In this document: positions 1 through 6,412 of the stretch, one piece after another
Layout: every line of letters begins with the position of its first letter
Position numbering within the stretch: the first letter of the stretch is position 1
Assembly (NCBI GenBank): GCA_934385475.1
Contig: CAKRPS010000042.1
Coordinates: 1-17,749 of the forward strand
Length of the DNA stretch: 17,749 nucleotides
Reading direction: 5' to 3'
Source of the DNA: an uncultured Lachnospiraceae bacterium
Lineage (GTDB): Bacteria > Bacillota > Clostridia > Lachnospirales > Lachnospiraceae
Position numbers and translations under genes: made by a program
The notes under the pieces: generated by a model
Told to the model about the DNA's origin: nothing
Seen by the model: only the letters and a program-made list of their open reading frames with translations
The model's database searches: none

Positions 1-83
1 ACATTGACAACTGAATAACTGCCAGGTATTGAATTTTCAAGGTGCATAGCTAAAATTTATGTGCGAAGTTTGAGTTAATAAAA

Positions 84-1583
84 TTAAATTTTCCAATCAA
101 TATCCATATCCCCATTTTCATGTAGGTATATTTTCTTAATAAATAAGCTGCAAATTGATTTTTTTTGATCATCTGTAAAACGCCAATAATTAATTGGGAT
201 AGAATAATTAATATGAAGATTATCAGTTATCCTTGTAGTCAAAAACAAATCCAATTCAATTTCATTGATTTCTTTTTGTTTTGCTTCTATCTTTTCGTAT
301 ACAATTTCTGCAACCTCTCCCCCTTTTGATGCAACATCCAAAAGATTATCAATTTCTTTTTTCAATTTGTCTATGTGTTCTCTTTTCTTCCGGTGAACCG
401 CCTCACTTCGTACAATCTCCATTGCCGTTTTATCGAGATTTTTTTGTACCTCAACTCCCAAATCATCACGAAGTTTTTCAAAACTTATTCCGCGGAAGCT
501 GACATCACAACAACGTAACTGTCGCGCACCATAACACCCCAAATACGGCTTACTGTACATTTTTACCGCATATCCACATTTTGCACACTTTAACAGCCCT
601 TGAAATTCTTTCATATTCGTTGGTTTATTATTTTTCCCAAACTGTTCATTTTGCGCAAGTCGTTCCTGCACATTGATAAAAGTTTTGCTGTCTATAATTC
701 CTGCAAAATTTGTCAAGTAAACACTTTGGTCTTTTAAATCTGTGTACTTTCTTATGTTATAGTTTCCCACTTTCTTTCCGACAATATGCGCTGATGTTGT
801 TCCATCCCATTCAGATTCCTCATTAAGAAATTGTATTCCCCTTATCTGATAATATTTATACAAGACCTTATCAGCAATGCAATAAACCGGACTCTGCAAC
901 ATTCTGGCTAAAGTTATATTATCGAACATTCCATTTTTCCTGCGACTGCGATATCCCTTATCAGTCAACTCCCGGCATATTTTCCCCAATGAGATGTTAG
1001 CACGATTGGCATAATTATCAAAAACATAATGTACAATTTCTATTTCCACATCATTTATCTGTAGAGTTGGTTTTCCGTCTGTTGTTCTGGAATTAACAAA
1101 ACCATACGGAGCAGGCCCACCTGCCCATCTTCCGTCTGTCCGGATACGTTGATAATAATTATCTCTAACCCGCATCTGTATCGTCTCTCGTTCCATCTCA
1201 GCAAAAATCATACTTATTTTCAACATGCTTCTTCCTGTTGCCGTAGAAGTATCAAAGGTTTCATTTACGGAACCAAATTCCACCTTATGATTTTCAAATT
1301 CTTGATACATAGATACAAAATCTAACAGATTTCTGCTAATACGATCCAACTTATACACTACAATTTTTGAGATTTTATCTTCCCTAACATCTGTAAGCAA
1401 GCGTTGGAAATCAGGTCTTATTGTATTCTTTCCGCTATATCCTTTATCACTATATACCTCTACAGGATCATGCTCCGGATTCGTATTAATAAAATTTATG
1501 CAAAGTTCTATTTGTGTTTCAATTCTCATGCTATCCTTTTTATCTACTGATTGTCTTGCATATATAGCTATTTTTCTTTTCAT
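84..1583 (-). CDS. Large serine recombinase (site-specific integrase)
   Basis: Cuts and rejoins DNA at attachment sites to integrate or excise a mobile element. The order is as in large serine recombinases: an N-terminal resolvase domain (about 3-150) with nucleophile Ser12 in YARQS and the DRISR motif at 80-84, then a recombinase domain (about 155-290), then a zinc ribbon (C333, C336, C350 and C358/C359), then a Lys/Glu-rich coiled-coil region at about 395-450. The length of 499 residues is normal for the family. The ATG start has GAGGG 8 nt upstream and lies 13 nt after the stop of the 50-residue gene, which suggests an operon. The gene is the last one before the interrupted deacetylase, as expected for an integrase near its own element end. 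All catalytic residues I can place are present, so it looks functional. Its att sequence is not known. Confidence 0.95.
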   Translation of the reverse strand: MKRKIAIYARQSVDKKDSMRIETQIELCINFINTNPEHDPVEVYSDKGYSGKNTIRPDFQRLLTDVREDKISKIVVYKLDRISRNLLDFVSMYQEFENHKVEFGSVNETFDTSTATGRSMLKISMIFAEMERETIQMRVRDNYYQRIRTDGRWAGGPAPYGFVNSRTTDGKPTLQINDVEIEIVHYVFDNYANRANISLGKICRELTDKGYRSRRKNGMFDNITLARMLQSPVYCIADKVLYKYYQIRGIQFLNEESEWDGTTSAHIVGKKVGNYNIRKYTDLKDQSVYLTNFAGIIDSKTFINVQERLAQNEQFGKNNKPTNMKEFQGLLKCAKCGYAVKMYSKPYLGCYGARQLRCCDVSFRGISFEKLRDDLGVEVQKNLDKTAMEIVRSEAVHRKKREHIDKLKKEIDNLLDVASKGGEVAEIVYEKIEAKQKEINEIELDLFLTTRITDNLHINYSIPINYWRFTDDQKKSICSLFIKKIYLHENGDMDIDWKI

Positions 1584-1596
1584 TTGTTATACCCTC

Positions 1597-1749
1597 TTAT
1601 ATCTCTTCCCCATTCACCACATACCTACAGATTTTTAAATATAGTTTAATTCTTTCCTCCGTAGAAATATTCTGATAATGGTTTATTATCTTCGTTGGTT
1701 TCCAATCTGTCTTGTTTTGTTTTACTACTTTCTCTTGATTCTCCATCAT
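1597..1749 (-). CDS. Small recombinase-associated protein (50 aa), overlapping gene
   Basis: Function unknown. The frame starts at a double ATG (1749 and 1746) with AAAGGAG about 11 nt upstream, encodes 50 residues beginning MMENQEKVV, and stops 13 nt before the recombinase start. It overlaps the 68-residue frame (1646-1852) in another phase. Its C-terminal half (NISTEERIKLYLKICRY) closely resembles the N-terminal half of that frame (NIPVDEKIKLYLRFCDY), so both derive from one family, probably by tandem duplication. The ribosome site, tight spacing to the recombinase and similarity to its neighbour argue that it is real. A role as an accessory or directionality factor is only a guess from position. 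Confidence 0.6.
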   Translation of the reverse strand: MMENQEKVVKQNKTDWKPTKIINHYQNISTEERIKLYLKICRYVVNGEEI

Positions 1750-1852
1750 ACTCTATTTGCTCCTTTGTGAGATAATCACAAAATCTCAAATACAGCTTGA
1801 TTTTTTCATCTACAGGAATATTTTTATAAGTATTCCTAACCAGTTTCAACAC
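1646..1852 (-). CDS. Small protein with NIxxxEKIKLYL motif (68 aa), first gene of element operon
   Basis: Function unknown. The GTG start at 1852 is uncertain because the AGAGG before it is too close. The frame is open upstream to a stop near 1880, so a start a few codons earlier is possible. Residues 10-35 carry the same motif as the C-terminus of the 50-residue protein. The last 30 or so residues, rich in Lys, Glu, Asn and Ser, overlap the start of that second gene in a different phase, so either the tail has low constraint or this gene is a decayed copy that runs on. It lies between the element end and the recombinase, with a promoter-like sequence just upstream. Confidence 0.45.
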   Translation of the reverse strand: MLKLVRNTYKNIPVDEKIKLYLRFCDYLTKEQIEYDGESRESSKTKQDRLETNEDNKPLSEYFYGGKN

Positions 1853-1876
1853 CCTCTGGTTCTTCTTTCTACTACT

Positions 1877-1905
1877 ATATTATCTTTACTTTACTTATAT
1901 TACAA
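1877..1905 (-). promoter_or_regulatory. Putative sigma-A promoter for the recombinase operon
   Basis: On the minus strand TTGTAA (1900-1905) is followed after 17 nt by TAATAT (1877-1882); GATAAT one step over is an alternative -10. It would drive the small genes and the recombinase. The -35 lies in the last codons of the interrupted deacetylase frame, at or beside the element junction, so expression might depend on whether the element is integrated. Only by-eye consensus matches support this. Confidence 0.4.
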
Positions 1906-2632
1906 ATGTTTCGATCGACCATTGAATCGGATAATATCCACACTTATAGGCATCTTTTATGACATGATTGTCATAATCTCCATAAGGCGGCCGGAACAGA
2001 AACATCTCATAACCGGTCAGTTCCTGTACCTTCGTATGTACCTTCATCAGCTCCTCCTCACATTCCGCATCGGAAAGCTGTGACATATTTTTGTGATTCT
2101 CACTGTGATTGCCAAGATCATGCCCTGCTGCCAGAATCGCTTTCACATCATCCGGATAAGATTCTACCCAGCCTCCTGTCATGAAAAAAGTCACTCTGAC
2201 ATTATGTTTCTTGAGAATTTCCAGAATCCGCCCTGTATCCTCATTTCCCCATGCAGCATCAAAACTGAGCGCTACCTGTTTCTTGTCAGTTTCCACCCCA
2301 TAGATAGGGAGTTCGCGTCCCCCCACCGAACTGTTTGCAGTGACGGAATCCGGAAGCGTCCTCACAATTCCCTGCACCAACGCAACCGTGGCAAGCAAAA
2401 ATGCCGCCGATTTTACTACCTGCAACACTATATTTTTCCGAAATGCCTCTTTTTTTCGTTCCTCCTTGGATGCCGCAGCACATTCTCTCCTGCATCCTCC
2501 GCAATATTTTCCTTCACAAACGGGTCTTATATCAGCACTCTCGTCTACCCCTTTTTCATTCTGCAATTTCTTTTCAAGCTCTCCCAAAACAAGTGATATT
2601 TTCTCTTCCCAAGACTTGTTTTCTCCACGCAT
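1895..2632 (-). pseudogene. PdaB-like polysaccharide deacetylase, 3' end lost at element junction
   Basis: NodB-type deacetylase of the kind that acts on peptidoglycan or spore cortex sugars. Layout: a cytoplasmic N-terminus with a Cys cluster (C39-C51), one membrane segment at about 68-92, then the NodB domain. Motif 1 is FDAAWG with D125, motif 2 is H176-S-E-N-H180, motif 3 is RPPYG at 214-218, and W238 follows in YYPIQW. Right after QWSIET the frame runs through FVI to a stop. The rest of the fold (LDW-type motif, final Leu-His motif, roughly 70 residues in relatives) is absent. The domain text is closest to PdaB of spore formers (inference). The start has AGGAG with 7 nt spacing. The break coincides with the beginning of the recombinase element, so the gene is most likely split by insertion, and precise excision could restore it. 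Confidence 0.85.
1900..1915. other. Putative attachment-site junction (att) between element and deacetylase gene
   Basis: The deacetylase reading frame keeps family resemblance up to the codons for QWSIE(T), about 1907-1921, and loses it at about 1895-1906, where AT-rich, element-like sequence starts. The crossover should therefore fall near here. The second junction is outside the window, so the core cannot be fixed. No long inverted repeat marks the end, which fits a serine recombinase rather than a transposase. Confidence 0.5.
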
Positions 2633-2685
2633 GGCAATCTCCTGCCCTGTTTTTACTTAAGTATATGCGGAGAATGCTTTTCTTT

Positions 2686-2713
2686 ACTATATTTTTCAAT
2701 TTTCTCTTTACAA
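2686..2713 (-). promoter_or_regulatory. Putative promoter of the deacetylase gene
   Basis: On the minus strand TTGTAA (2708-2713), 16 nt, TATAGT (2686-2691), about 55 bp before the ATG. It is back to back with a plus-strand -35 (2707-2712). A sporulation-sigma promoter cannot be excluded. Confidence 0.3.
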
Positions 2714-2736
2714 ATTCCGGATTATGACGAGATAAT
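2707..2736 (+). promoter_or_regulatory. Putative sigma-A promoter of the FliD-like gene
   Basis: TTTACA (2707-2712), 18 nt, GATAAT (2731-2736), each one mismatch from consensus, about 75 bp before the ribosome site of the FliD-like gene. It competes with the sigma-D-like candidate downstream. Confidence 0.4.
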
Positions 2737-2767
2737 ATATAGAGAGAAGAGTTACAAATATCTATAT

Positions 2768-2795
2768 TAAAGAGAAATTATCGACCTGTCGCTAT
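2768..2795 (+). promoter_or_regulatory. Putative flagellar sigma-D (sigma-28) promoter
   Basis: TAAA (2768-2771), 16 nt, GTCGCTAT (2788-2795), which matches six of eight bases of the GCCGATAT box known for sigma-D. The start point would fall only a few bases before AGGAGG (2805-2810), giving a very short leader. The FliD-like product makes flagellar control sensible. Confidence 0.4.
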
Positions 2796-2817
2796 ACACA
2801 GAACAGGAGGGATTGTG

Positions 2818-3543
2818 ATGGGAATTAATTTAAATGGACTGAATTCCGGTCTGGCTGACACCTACTCCACCTTACTTAGCGGAAATACATCCACAAACTC
2901 AGCTGACAGTATGAACAGTCTGCTGACCGATTACGCTTCCATCAAGAACGGAAGCTACGGCAAAATGATGAAAGCCTACTATGCCAAGGCAGTTGCAGAA
3001 GATACTTCTGATAAGAAATCCGGCGACACAAAGGCAGCATCTTCCAAAAAGGAAACACAGAAGGATCTTGCCTGTGCCTCCGCAGCACAGACTGCCTATA
3101 AAGCTGCTGAAAAGTTAAGCAGTGCTGAGCTTTCCGCAGACAACATGGATGAAAATTATAAGACCGTATCTTCTTTTATTGACAGCTACAACAGCCTGAT
3201 CAAAAAGGCTTCCAGCAGTAGTAATACGACCGTTCAGAAACAGGCTGAATACCTGTCTGATGCAATGTATTCAAGCTTCAAGCTGTTTAGCAAGGTCGGC
3301 ATCACCTTAAACGCTGACCGCACCCTCTCTCTTGACGAGAACAGCTTTAAGAAGGCTGATATCGGCACAGTGAAAACCCTATTCAGCGGCACCGGCTCTT
3401 TCGCCGACAAGGTTTCCGCAAAATCAAGTCAGATTTACCGGTACGCAAATAATGGTGGTTCCGTAACAGCCAAGACGTATACCAGCAAGGGCTCTTACAA
3501 TACCTCCAACACAGCCGATCCTTCTATTAACAGTACCACCTGA
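2818..3543 (+). CDS. Stand-alone FliD C-terminus-like protein (flagellar hook-associated type)
   Basis: A 241-residue, Ser/Ala/Lys-rich, soluble-looking protein with no signal peptide or membrane segment. The second half reads like the C-terminal part of the flagellar cap FliD: a helical stretch with SSFIDSYNSLIKKASSS, then KVGITLNADRTLSLDE, then VKTLFSGTGSFADKVSAKSS. The N-terminus (MGINLNGLNSGLADTYSTLL) also has a flagellar-export character. Full FliD proteins are usually well over 450 residues, so this is a short relative rather than the main cap. I place the start at ATG 2818 because AGGAGG (2805-2810) is 7 nt from it; GTG 2815 is only 4 nt away. It stands alone between a promoter region and a terminator. 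A role in capping, adhesion or export is inference. Confidence 0.65.
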   Translation: MGINLNGLNSGLADTYSTLLSGNTSTNSADSMNSLLTDYASIKNGSYGKMMKAYYAKAVAEDTSDKKSGDTKAASSKKETQKDLACASAAQTAYKAAEKLSSAELSADNMDENYKTVSSFIDSYNSLIKKASSSSNTTVQKQAEYLSDAMYSSFKLFSKVGITLNADRTLSLDENSFKKADIGTVKTLFSGTGSFADKVSAKSSQIYRYANNGGSVTAKTYTSKGSYNTSNTADPSINSTT

Positions 3544-3556
3544 TAATGCTTATTCG

Positions 3557-3592
3557 AAAAGGGACGAAGAAAAATTTCTTCGTCCCTTTTTT
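3557..3592 (+). terminator. Rho-independent terminator after the FliD-like gene
   Basis: A perfect 12-bp stem, GGGACGAAGAAA (3561-3572) with TTTCTTCGTCCC (3575-3586), flanked by A and T runs and ending in T6 (3587-3592). It begins 13 nt after the stop codon. Confidence 0.9.
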
Positions 3593-3653
3593 CATGTCGG
3601 CTTTTACGCTCTGCCAGCATTTCCCCTTTTACACTGAACAGACTTTCAAATTT

Positions 3654-3992
3654 TTATCCCAACAGGGTAATGTAGATACCGGTCAGGATCGCTGTGGTAA
3701 TAACACCACAGATGTTGGCTCCCAGCGCATAATCAAGAATGATTGTCGCCGGGTTTTCCTTTGATACAGCTTTCTGCGCAACCTTCGCCGTAGAAGGTAC
3801 ACAGGATACTCCTGCATTGACCGCAGACATACCGAGTCCCATAGGTACCATGATCAAAGGCTCCAGAGTTCCCTTGCTTCCCAGATATACCAGCAGGAAA
3901 CCCAAAAAGATCAGCACGATTCTCGCAATGACAATAGAGGGCGATTGTACAAACATCGTGCCAATTCCCTGAAAGAGGTCTAAGATATTCAT
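3654..3992 (-). pseudogene. Sodium-translocating decarboxylase beta subunit (OadB/GcdB type) with the middle deleted
   Basis: The beta subunit is the membrane carboxyl-biotin decarboxylase that pumps Na+ in oxaloacetate, glutaconyl-CoA or methylmalonyl-CoA decarboxylases; intact ones have about 370-430 residues. Here 112 residues remain. Residues 1-61 are the family N-terminus (membrane helix VIARIVLIFLGFLLVYLG, then EPLIMVPMGLGMSAVNAGV). From about residue 65 the sequence jumps to the family C-terminus (STAKVAQKAVSKENPA, GANICGVITTAILTGIY). The central helices with the ion-binding residues are absent, yet the frame is open across the join (about 3800-3812). The ATG at 3992 overlaps the stop of the small OadG-like gene by 4 bases, which implies coupled translation. 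Either an in-frame deletion inactivated it or an assembly collapse removed the middle; I cannot tell which. Confidence 0.75.
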
Positions 3993-4105
3993 TGTACCTT
4001 TCCCTCCCCACTCAGTGCCCTGATTCCAATTAACGTTAACTTCATAAGCAGCGCAATGCCATAGGAAATGACTGCGCCAATTCCAATTACTTCTAACGAT
4101 ATCAT
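3989..4105 (-). CDS. OadG-related small membrane subunit (38 aa)
   Basis: A 38-residue peptide, MISLEVIGIGAVISYGIALL followed by MKLTLIGIRAL and a short charged tail. It forms one membrane helix with positive residues after it. The stop overlaps the next start in the sequence ATGA (3989-3992), a typical sign of coupled genes. Small single-helix OadG-type subunits are known directly upstream of beta subunits in Clostridia and stabilise the Na+-pumping decarboxylase complex. Context and topology support this call; sequence similarity is too short to prove it. The GGAAAGG ribosome site is about 12 nt upstream, rather far. If the beta subunit is dead, this gene has lost its partner. Confidence 0.55.
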   Translation of the reverse strand: MISLEVIGIGAVISYGIALLMKLTLIGIRALSGEGKVQ

Positions 4106-4143
4106 AAGTTCTGTATCCTTTCCTTTTGCATAACAAAACAAGC

Positions 4144-4160
4144 CTGTAAGATTCTTACAG
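4144..4160 (-). repeat. Short hairpin between the 142-aa gene and the OadG-like gene
   Basis: CTGTAAG (4144-4150) pairs with CTTACAG (4154-4160), loop 3. On the minus strand it is followed by GCTTGTTTTG, an imperfect T tract. It could be a weak terminator or attenuator between the two genes. Confidence 0.35.
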
Positions 4161-4172
4161 ACAACTCCGCTG

Positions 4173-4601
4173 TTATTCTGTTATACAATCGGCCTTTTTA
4201 CCATGGGAACGATGGATATACGATATCATCGAATATCTCGGTGTGATATCGTTGCTGAAAAAAAGATTTGCCAGAAAAAAAGTCAGGAGACACCCCTCAA
4301 GGATTTGGAAGCAGACTACCATACAGGCATAGAGAAAGCCGCCTCTGCCAACTCTAAGGCGATTGTTATGTTCAGAATGTCTGAACGCAGAATGATTTTC
4401 TTTCTCTATCATCGTAGGAACACTGTTATAAGAAGTAAGCTCACCCTGCCTTTCCAGAGTGACCGTCCTCTCCTGTCCGCCTGCTTCACATAAGCCGCCT
4501 ATCCCTGTATTTGTACGCAAAAGCGCGCAAAATGCCACTACCAGTAAAACCAAGATAACCGCCATCATTCTATTGTGCTTTCCCAGTCCTGCTCTCCACA
4601 T
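4173..4601 (-). CDS. Unknown membrane protein with two hydrophobic segments (142 aa)
   Basis: I do not recognise the family. Residues 11-28 (RMMAVILVLLVVAFCALL) form a signal anchor or signal peptide. A hydrophilic stretch follows (about 30-83, including RTVTLERQGELTSYNS and an acidic/His-rich part), and residues 87-115 form a second strongly hydrophobic segment (FLYACMVVCFQILEGCLLTFFLANLFF). The tail after it is basic and polar. GGGGAG lies 8 nt before the ATG, and a promoter-like sequence lies about 33 nt upstream. It precedes the two decarboxylase-type subunits by 67 bp on the same strand, with a small hairpin between, so it may be cotranscribed. The predicted topology has the central part outside the cell. 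Confidence 0.55.
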   Translation of the reverse strand: MWRAGLGKHNRMMAVILVLLVVAFCALLRTNTGIGGLCEAGGQERTVTLERQGELTSYNSVPTMIEKENHSAFRHSEHNNRLRVGRGGFLYACMVVCFQILEGCLLTFFLANLFFSNDITPRYSMISYIHRSHGKKADCITE

Positions 4602-4633
4602 GCACTCTGCTCCCCATACATACTTCCTCTTGT

Positions 4634-4661
4634 ATCATAACAAGACATGCAGGGAAAGCAA
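4634..4661 (-). promoter_or_regulatory. Putative promoter of the membrane protein / decarboxylase group
   Basis: On the minus strand TTGCTT (4656-4661), 16 nt, TATGAT (4634-4639). The -10 sits inside a small dyad, CTTGT and ACAAG. Confidence 0.4.
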
Positions 4662-4754
4662 GATTTTTCGCGCCTTCTTGACACTTTCTTAATATATAGT
4701 ACATTCTTAAGGGCCTCTCAGCACAATTATCAACTACTGGCATCTGACTTATTT

Positions 4755-4822
4755 TTGCAAAAAAATTGCGAAACCTCTAAATCTGCACTTTGGTACATAC
4801 AGATTTTCAGTTTCGCAATTTT
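4755..4822 (-). terminator. Long nested hairpin terminator of the sugar operon
   Basis: Outer arms AAAATTGCGAAAC (4762-4774) and GTTTCGCAATTTT (4810-4822) are perfect over 13 bp. Inside, AAATCTG (4779-4785) pairs with CAGATTT (4800-4806) around a 14-nt loop. On the minus strand the stem runs into T7, as expected for termination downstream of the isomerase gene (stop 33 nt away). The plus-strand side also ends in T4, so it may partly work both ways. At 61 nt it is larger than an ordinary terminator. Confidence 0.65.
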
Positions 4823-4854
4823 ACAATCACCTTTTCAGGGTTACACTTTGCTTT

Positions 4855-6339
4855 TTATACAAAAGGATTCTCTGTAGGGTATGGTAAGCTCTTTGGCTGG
4901 TTATAACCGATTTCGCTTACATCTACACCAATATATTTGAATACTTCATATAATGCCTTTCCGAAATGTCCAAATGCAACTGCTCCATGATGAGGATAGT
5001 TCTTTTCAATCAGAACATGGCGATAGAATCTTCCCATCTCAGGAATAGCGAATACACCGATACCTCCGAAGGAACGGGTTGCAACAGGAAGTACTTCACC
5101 TTCTGCTACATAAGCACGTAAGATATTGTCTGCGGTGCTCTGTAAGCGATAGAATGTGATATCTCCAGGAACGATATCGCCTTCCAAAGTTCCCTGTGTA
5201 ACTTCCTCAGGCAGTGCTCTTGCCATAATCATCTGATATTCCATGCTGCACTTGGATAACTTCTTGGAGCATGTGTTTCCACAATGGAATCCCATGAATG
5301 TGTCGGTAAACTTATAATCAAATTTACCTTCAATAGACTCTTTGTACATATCCTTTGGTACAGAGTTATTGATATCCAGCAATGTTACAATATCATCACT
5401 GACAGCTTCACCAATAAACTCACTTAAGCATCCGTAAATATCTACTTCACAGGATACCGGAATTCCTCTTCCTGTCAGACGGCTGTTTACATAGCAGGGA
5501 ACAAATCCAAACTGTGTCTGGAATGCCGGCCAGCATTTACCTGCAATAGCTACATATTCACGATAACCTTTGTGTTCTTCTACCCAATCAAGAAGTGTCA
5601 GCTCATACTGTGCTAACTTAGGTAAAATTTCAGGTTTATTATTGCCATCGCCAAGCTCTTCTTCCATATCTTTTACAACATCCGCAATACGAGGGTCGCC
5701 GGCATGCTTATTGAATGCTTCAAATAAATCCAGTTCTGAGTTTTCTTCAATTTCCACTCCCAGGTTATAAAGCTGTTTGATAGGTGCATTACATGCAAGG
5801 AAGTTTAATGGTCTTGGGCCAAAAGAAATAATCTTCAGGCTGGATAACGCTGCAACAGCACGTGCAATCGGTACAAACTCATGAATCATGTCTGCACAGT
5901 CTTCTGCATCTCCTACTGGATACTCAGGAATATATGCCTTTACATTACGAAGCTTTAAGTTATAGCTCGCATTTAACATACCACAATAAGCATCACCACG
6001 TCCCTGAATCAAATCATTCTGAGATTCTTCTGCTGCTGCCACAAACATCTTAGGTCCTTCAAAGTGCTTTGCCAGTAATGTTTCAGAAATTTCAGGTCCG
6101 AAGTTTCCAAGGTATACGCAAAGGGCATTACATCCGTTTTCTTTAATATCCTTTAATGCATTTACCATATCAATTTCGCTCTCAATGATGGTAACAGGAC
6201 ATTCATAAATGTCTGCTGCATCATATTTTGCCTTGTAAGCTGCCACTAATGCTTTTCTTCTGTTCTCCGCTAAAGATGCCGGGAAACAATCACGGCTGAC
6301 TGCTACAATACCAATTTTAATTTTAGGTAAATTATTCAT
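4855..6339 (-). CDS. L-fucose/L-arabinose isomerase family protein
   Basis: A cytosolic, metal-dependent aldose-ketose isomerase of the FucI/AraA fold, 494 residues, close to AraA length and shorter than FucI. Visible features are the N-terminal Rossmann-like part (KIKIGIVAVSRDCFP, then CNALCVYLGNFGPE), the central ISFGPRPLNF at 171-180, the region around EVDIYG with E298, D322 in LLDIN, H352 in GFHCGN, and the C-terminal HH at 450-451. E298, D322 and a C-terminal His are my best candidates for metal ligands. It has a strong ribosome site, AAAGGAGG 10 nt before the ATG. It is the last gene of the operon with the DUF4867 protein and the FGGY kinase, so it presumably makes the ketose that the kinase phosphorylates. 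Which sugar (pentose or deoxyhexose) cannot be read from the sequence. Confidence 0.85.
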   Translation of the reverse strand: MNNLPKIKIGIVAVSRDCFPASLAENRRKALVAAYKAKYDAADIYECPVTIIESEIDMVNALKDIKENGCNALCVYLGNFGPEISETLLAKHFEGPKMFVAAAEESQNDLIQGRGDAYCGMLNASYNLKLRNVKAYIPEYPVGDAEDCADMIHEFVPIARAVAALSSLKIISFGPRPLNFLACNAPIKQLYNLGVEIEENSELDLFEAFNKHAGDPRIADVVKDMEEELGDGNNKPEILPKLAQYELTLLDWVEEHKGYREYVAIAGKCWPAFQTQFGFVPCYVNSRLTGRGIPVSCEVDIYGCLSEFIGEAVSDDIVTLLDINNSVPKDMYKESIEGKFDYKFTDTFMGFHCGNTCSKKLSKCSMEYQMIMARALPEEVTQGTLEGDIVPGDITFYRLQSTADNILRAYVAEGEVLPVATRSFGGIGVFAIPEMGRFYRHVLIEKNYPHHGAVAFGHFGKALYEVFKYIGVDVSEIGYNQPKSLPYPTENPFV

Positions 6340-6357
6340 GTTACTTATCCTCCTTTA

Positions 6358-6372
6358 ACCGGTTCTACCGGT
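6358..6372 (-). repeat. Hairpin just before the isomerase ribosome site
   Basis: ACCGGT (6358-6363) pairs with ACCGGT (6367-6372), loop of 3 nt, and lies directly before AAAGGAGG in the mRNA. It may protect a processed 3' message or tune translation of the last gene. Confidence 0.4.
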
Positions 6373-6412
6373 ACATTTTCCCTCTTTGTTTTATGTTGCC
6401 ACCTGTCCGGAA

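Noticed and set aside
1..83. Possible att site, terminator or RNA downstream of the recombinase
   Set aside because: No hairpin with a T tract and no repeat of the 1895-1915 junction could be found in these bases.
2286..2504. Cys/Gly-rich minus frame inside the deacetylase
   Set aside because: It overlaps well-supported coding sequence in another phase, has no own ribosome site, and has a composition typical of a shadow frame.
3654..4136. 160-residue minus frame starting at 4136 as one gene
   Set aside because: Only the part from ATG 3992 has decarboxylase beta-subunit character and a proper ribosome site. The first 48 residues are an out-of-phase reading of the OadG-like gene.
4201..4260. 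ATG-starting plus frame with several ATC/GAT repeats as a possible regulatory repeat
   Set aside because: The repeats are short, irregular and within the coding region of the membrane protein.
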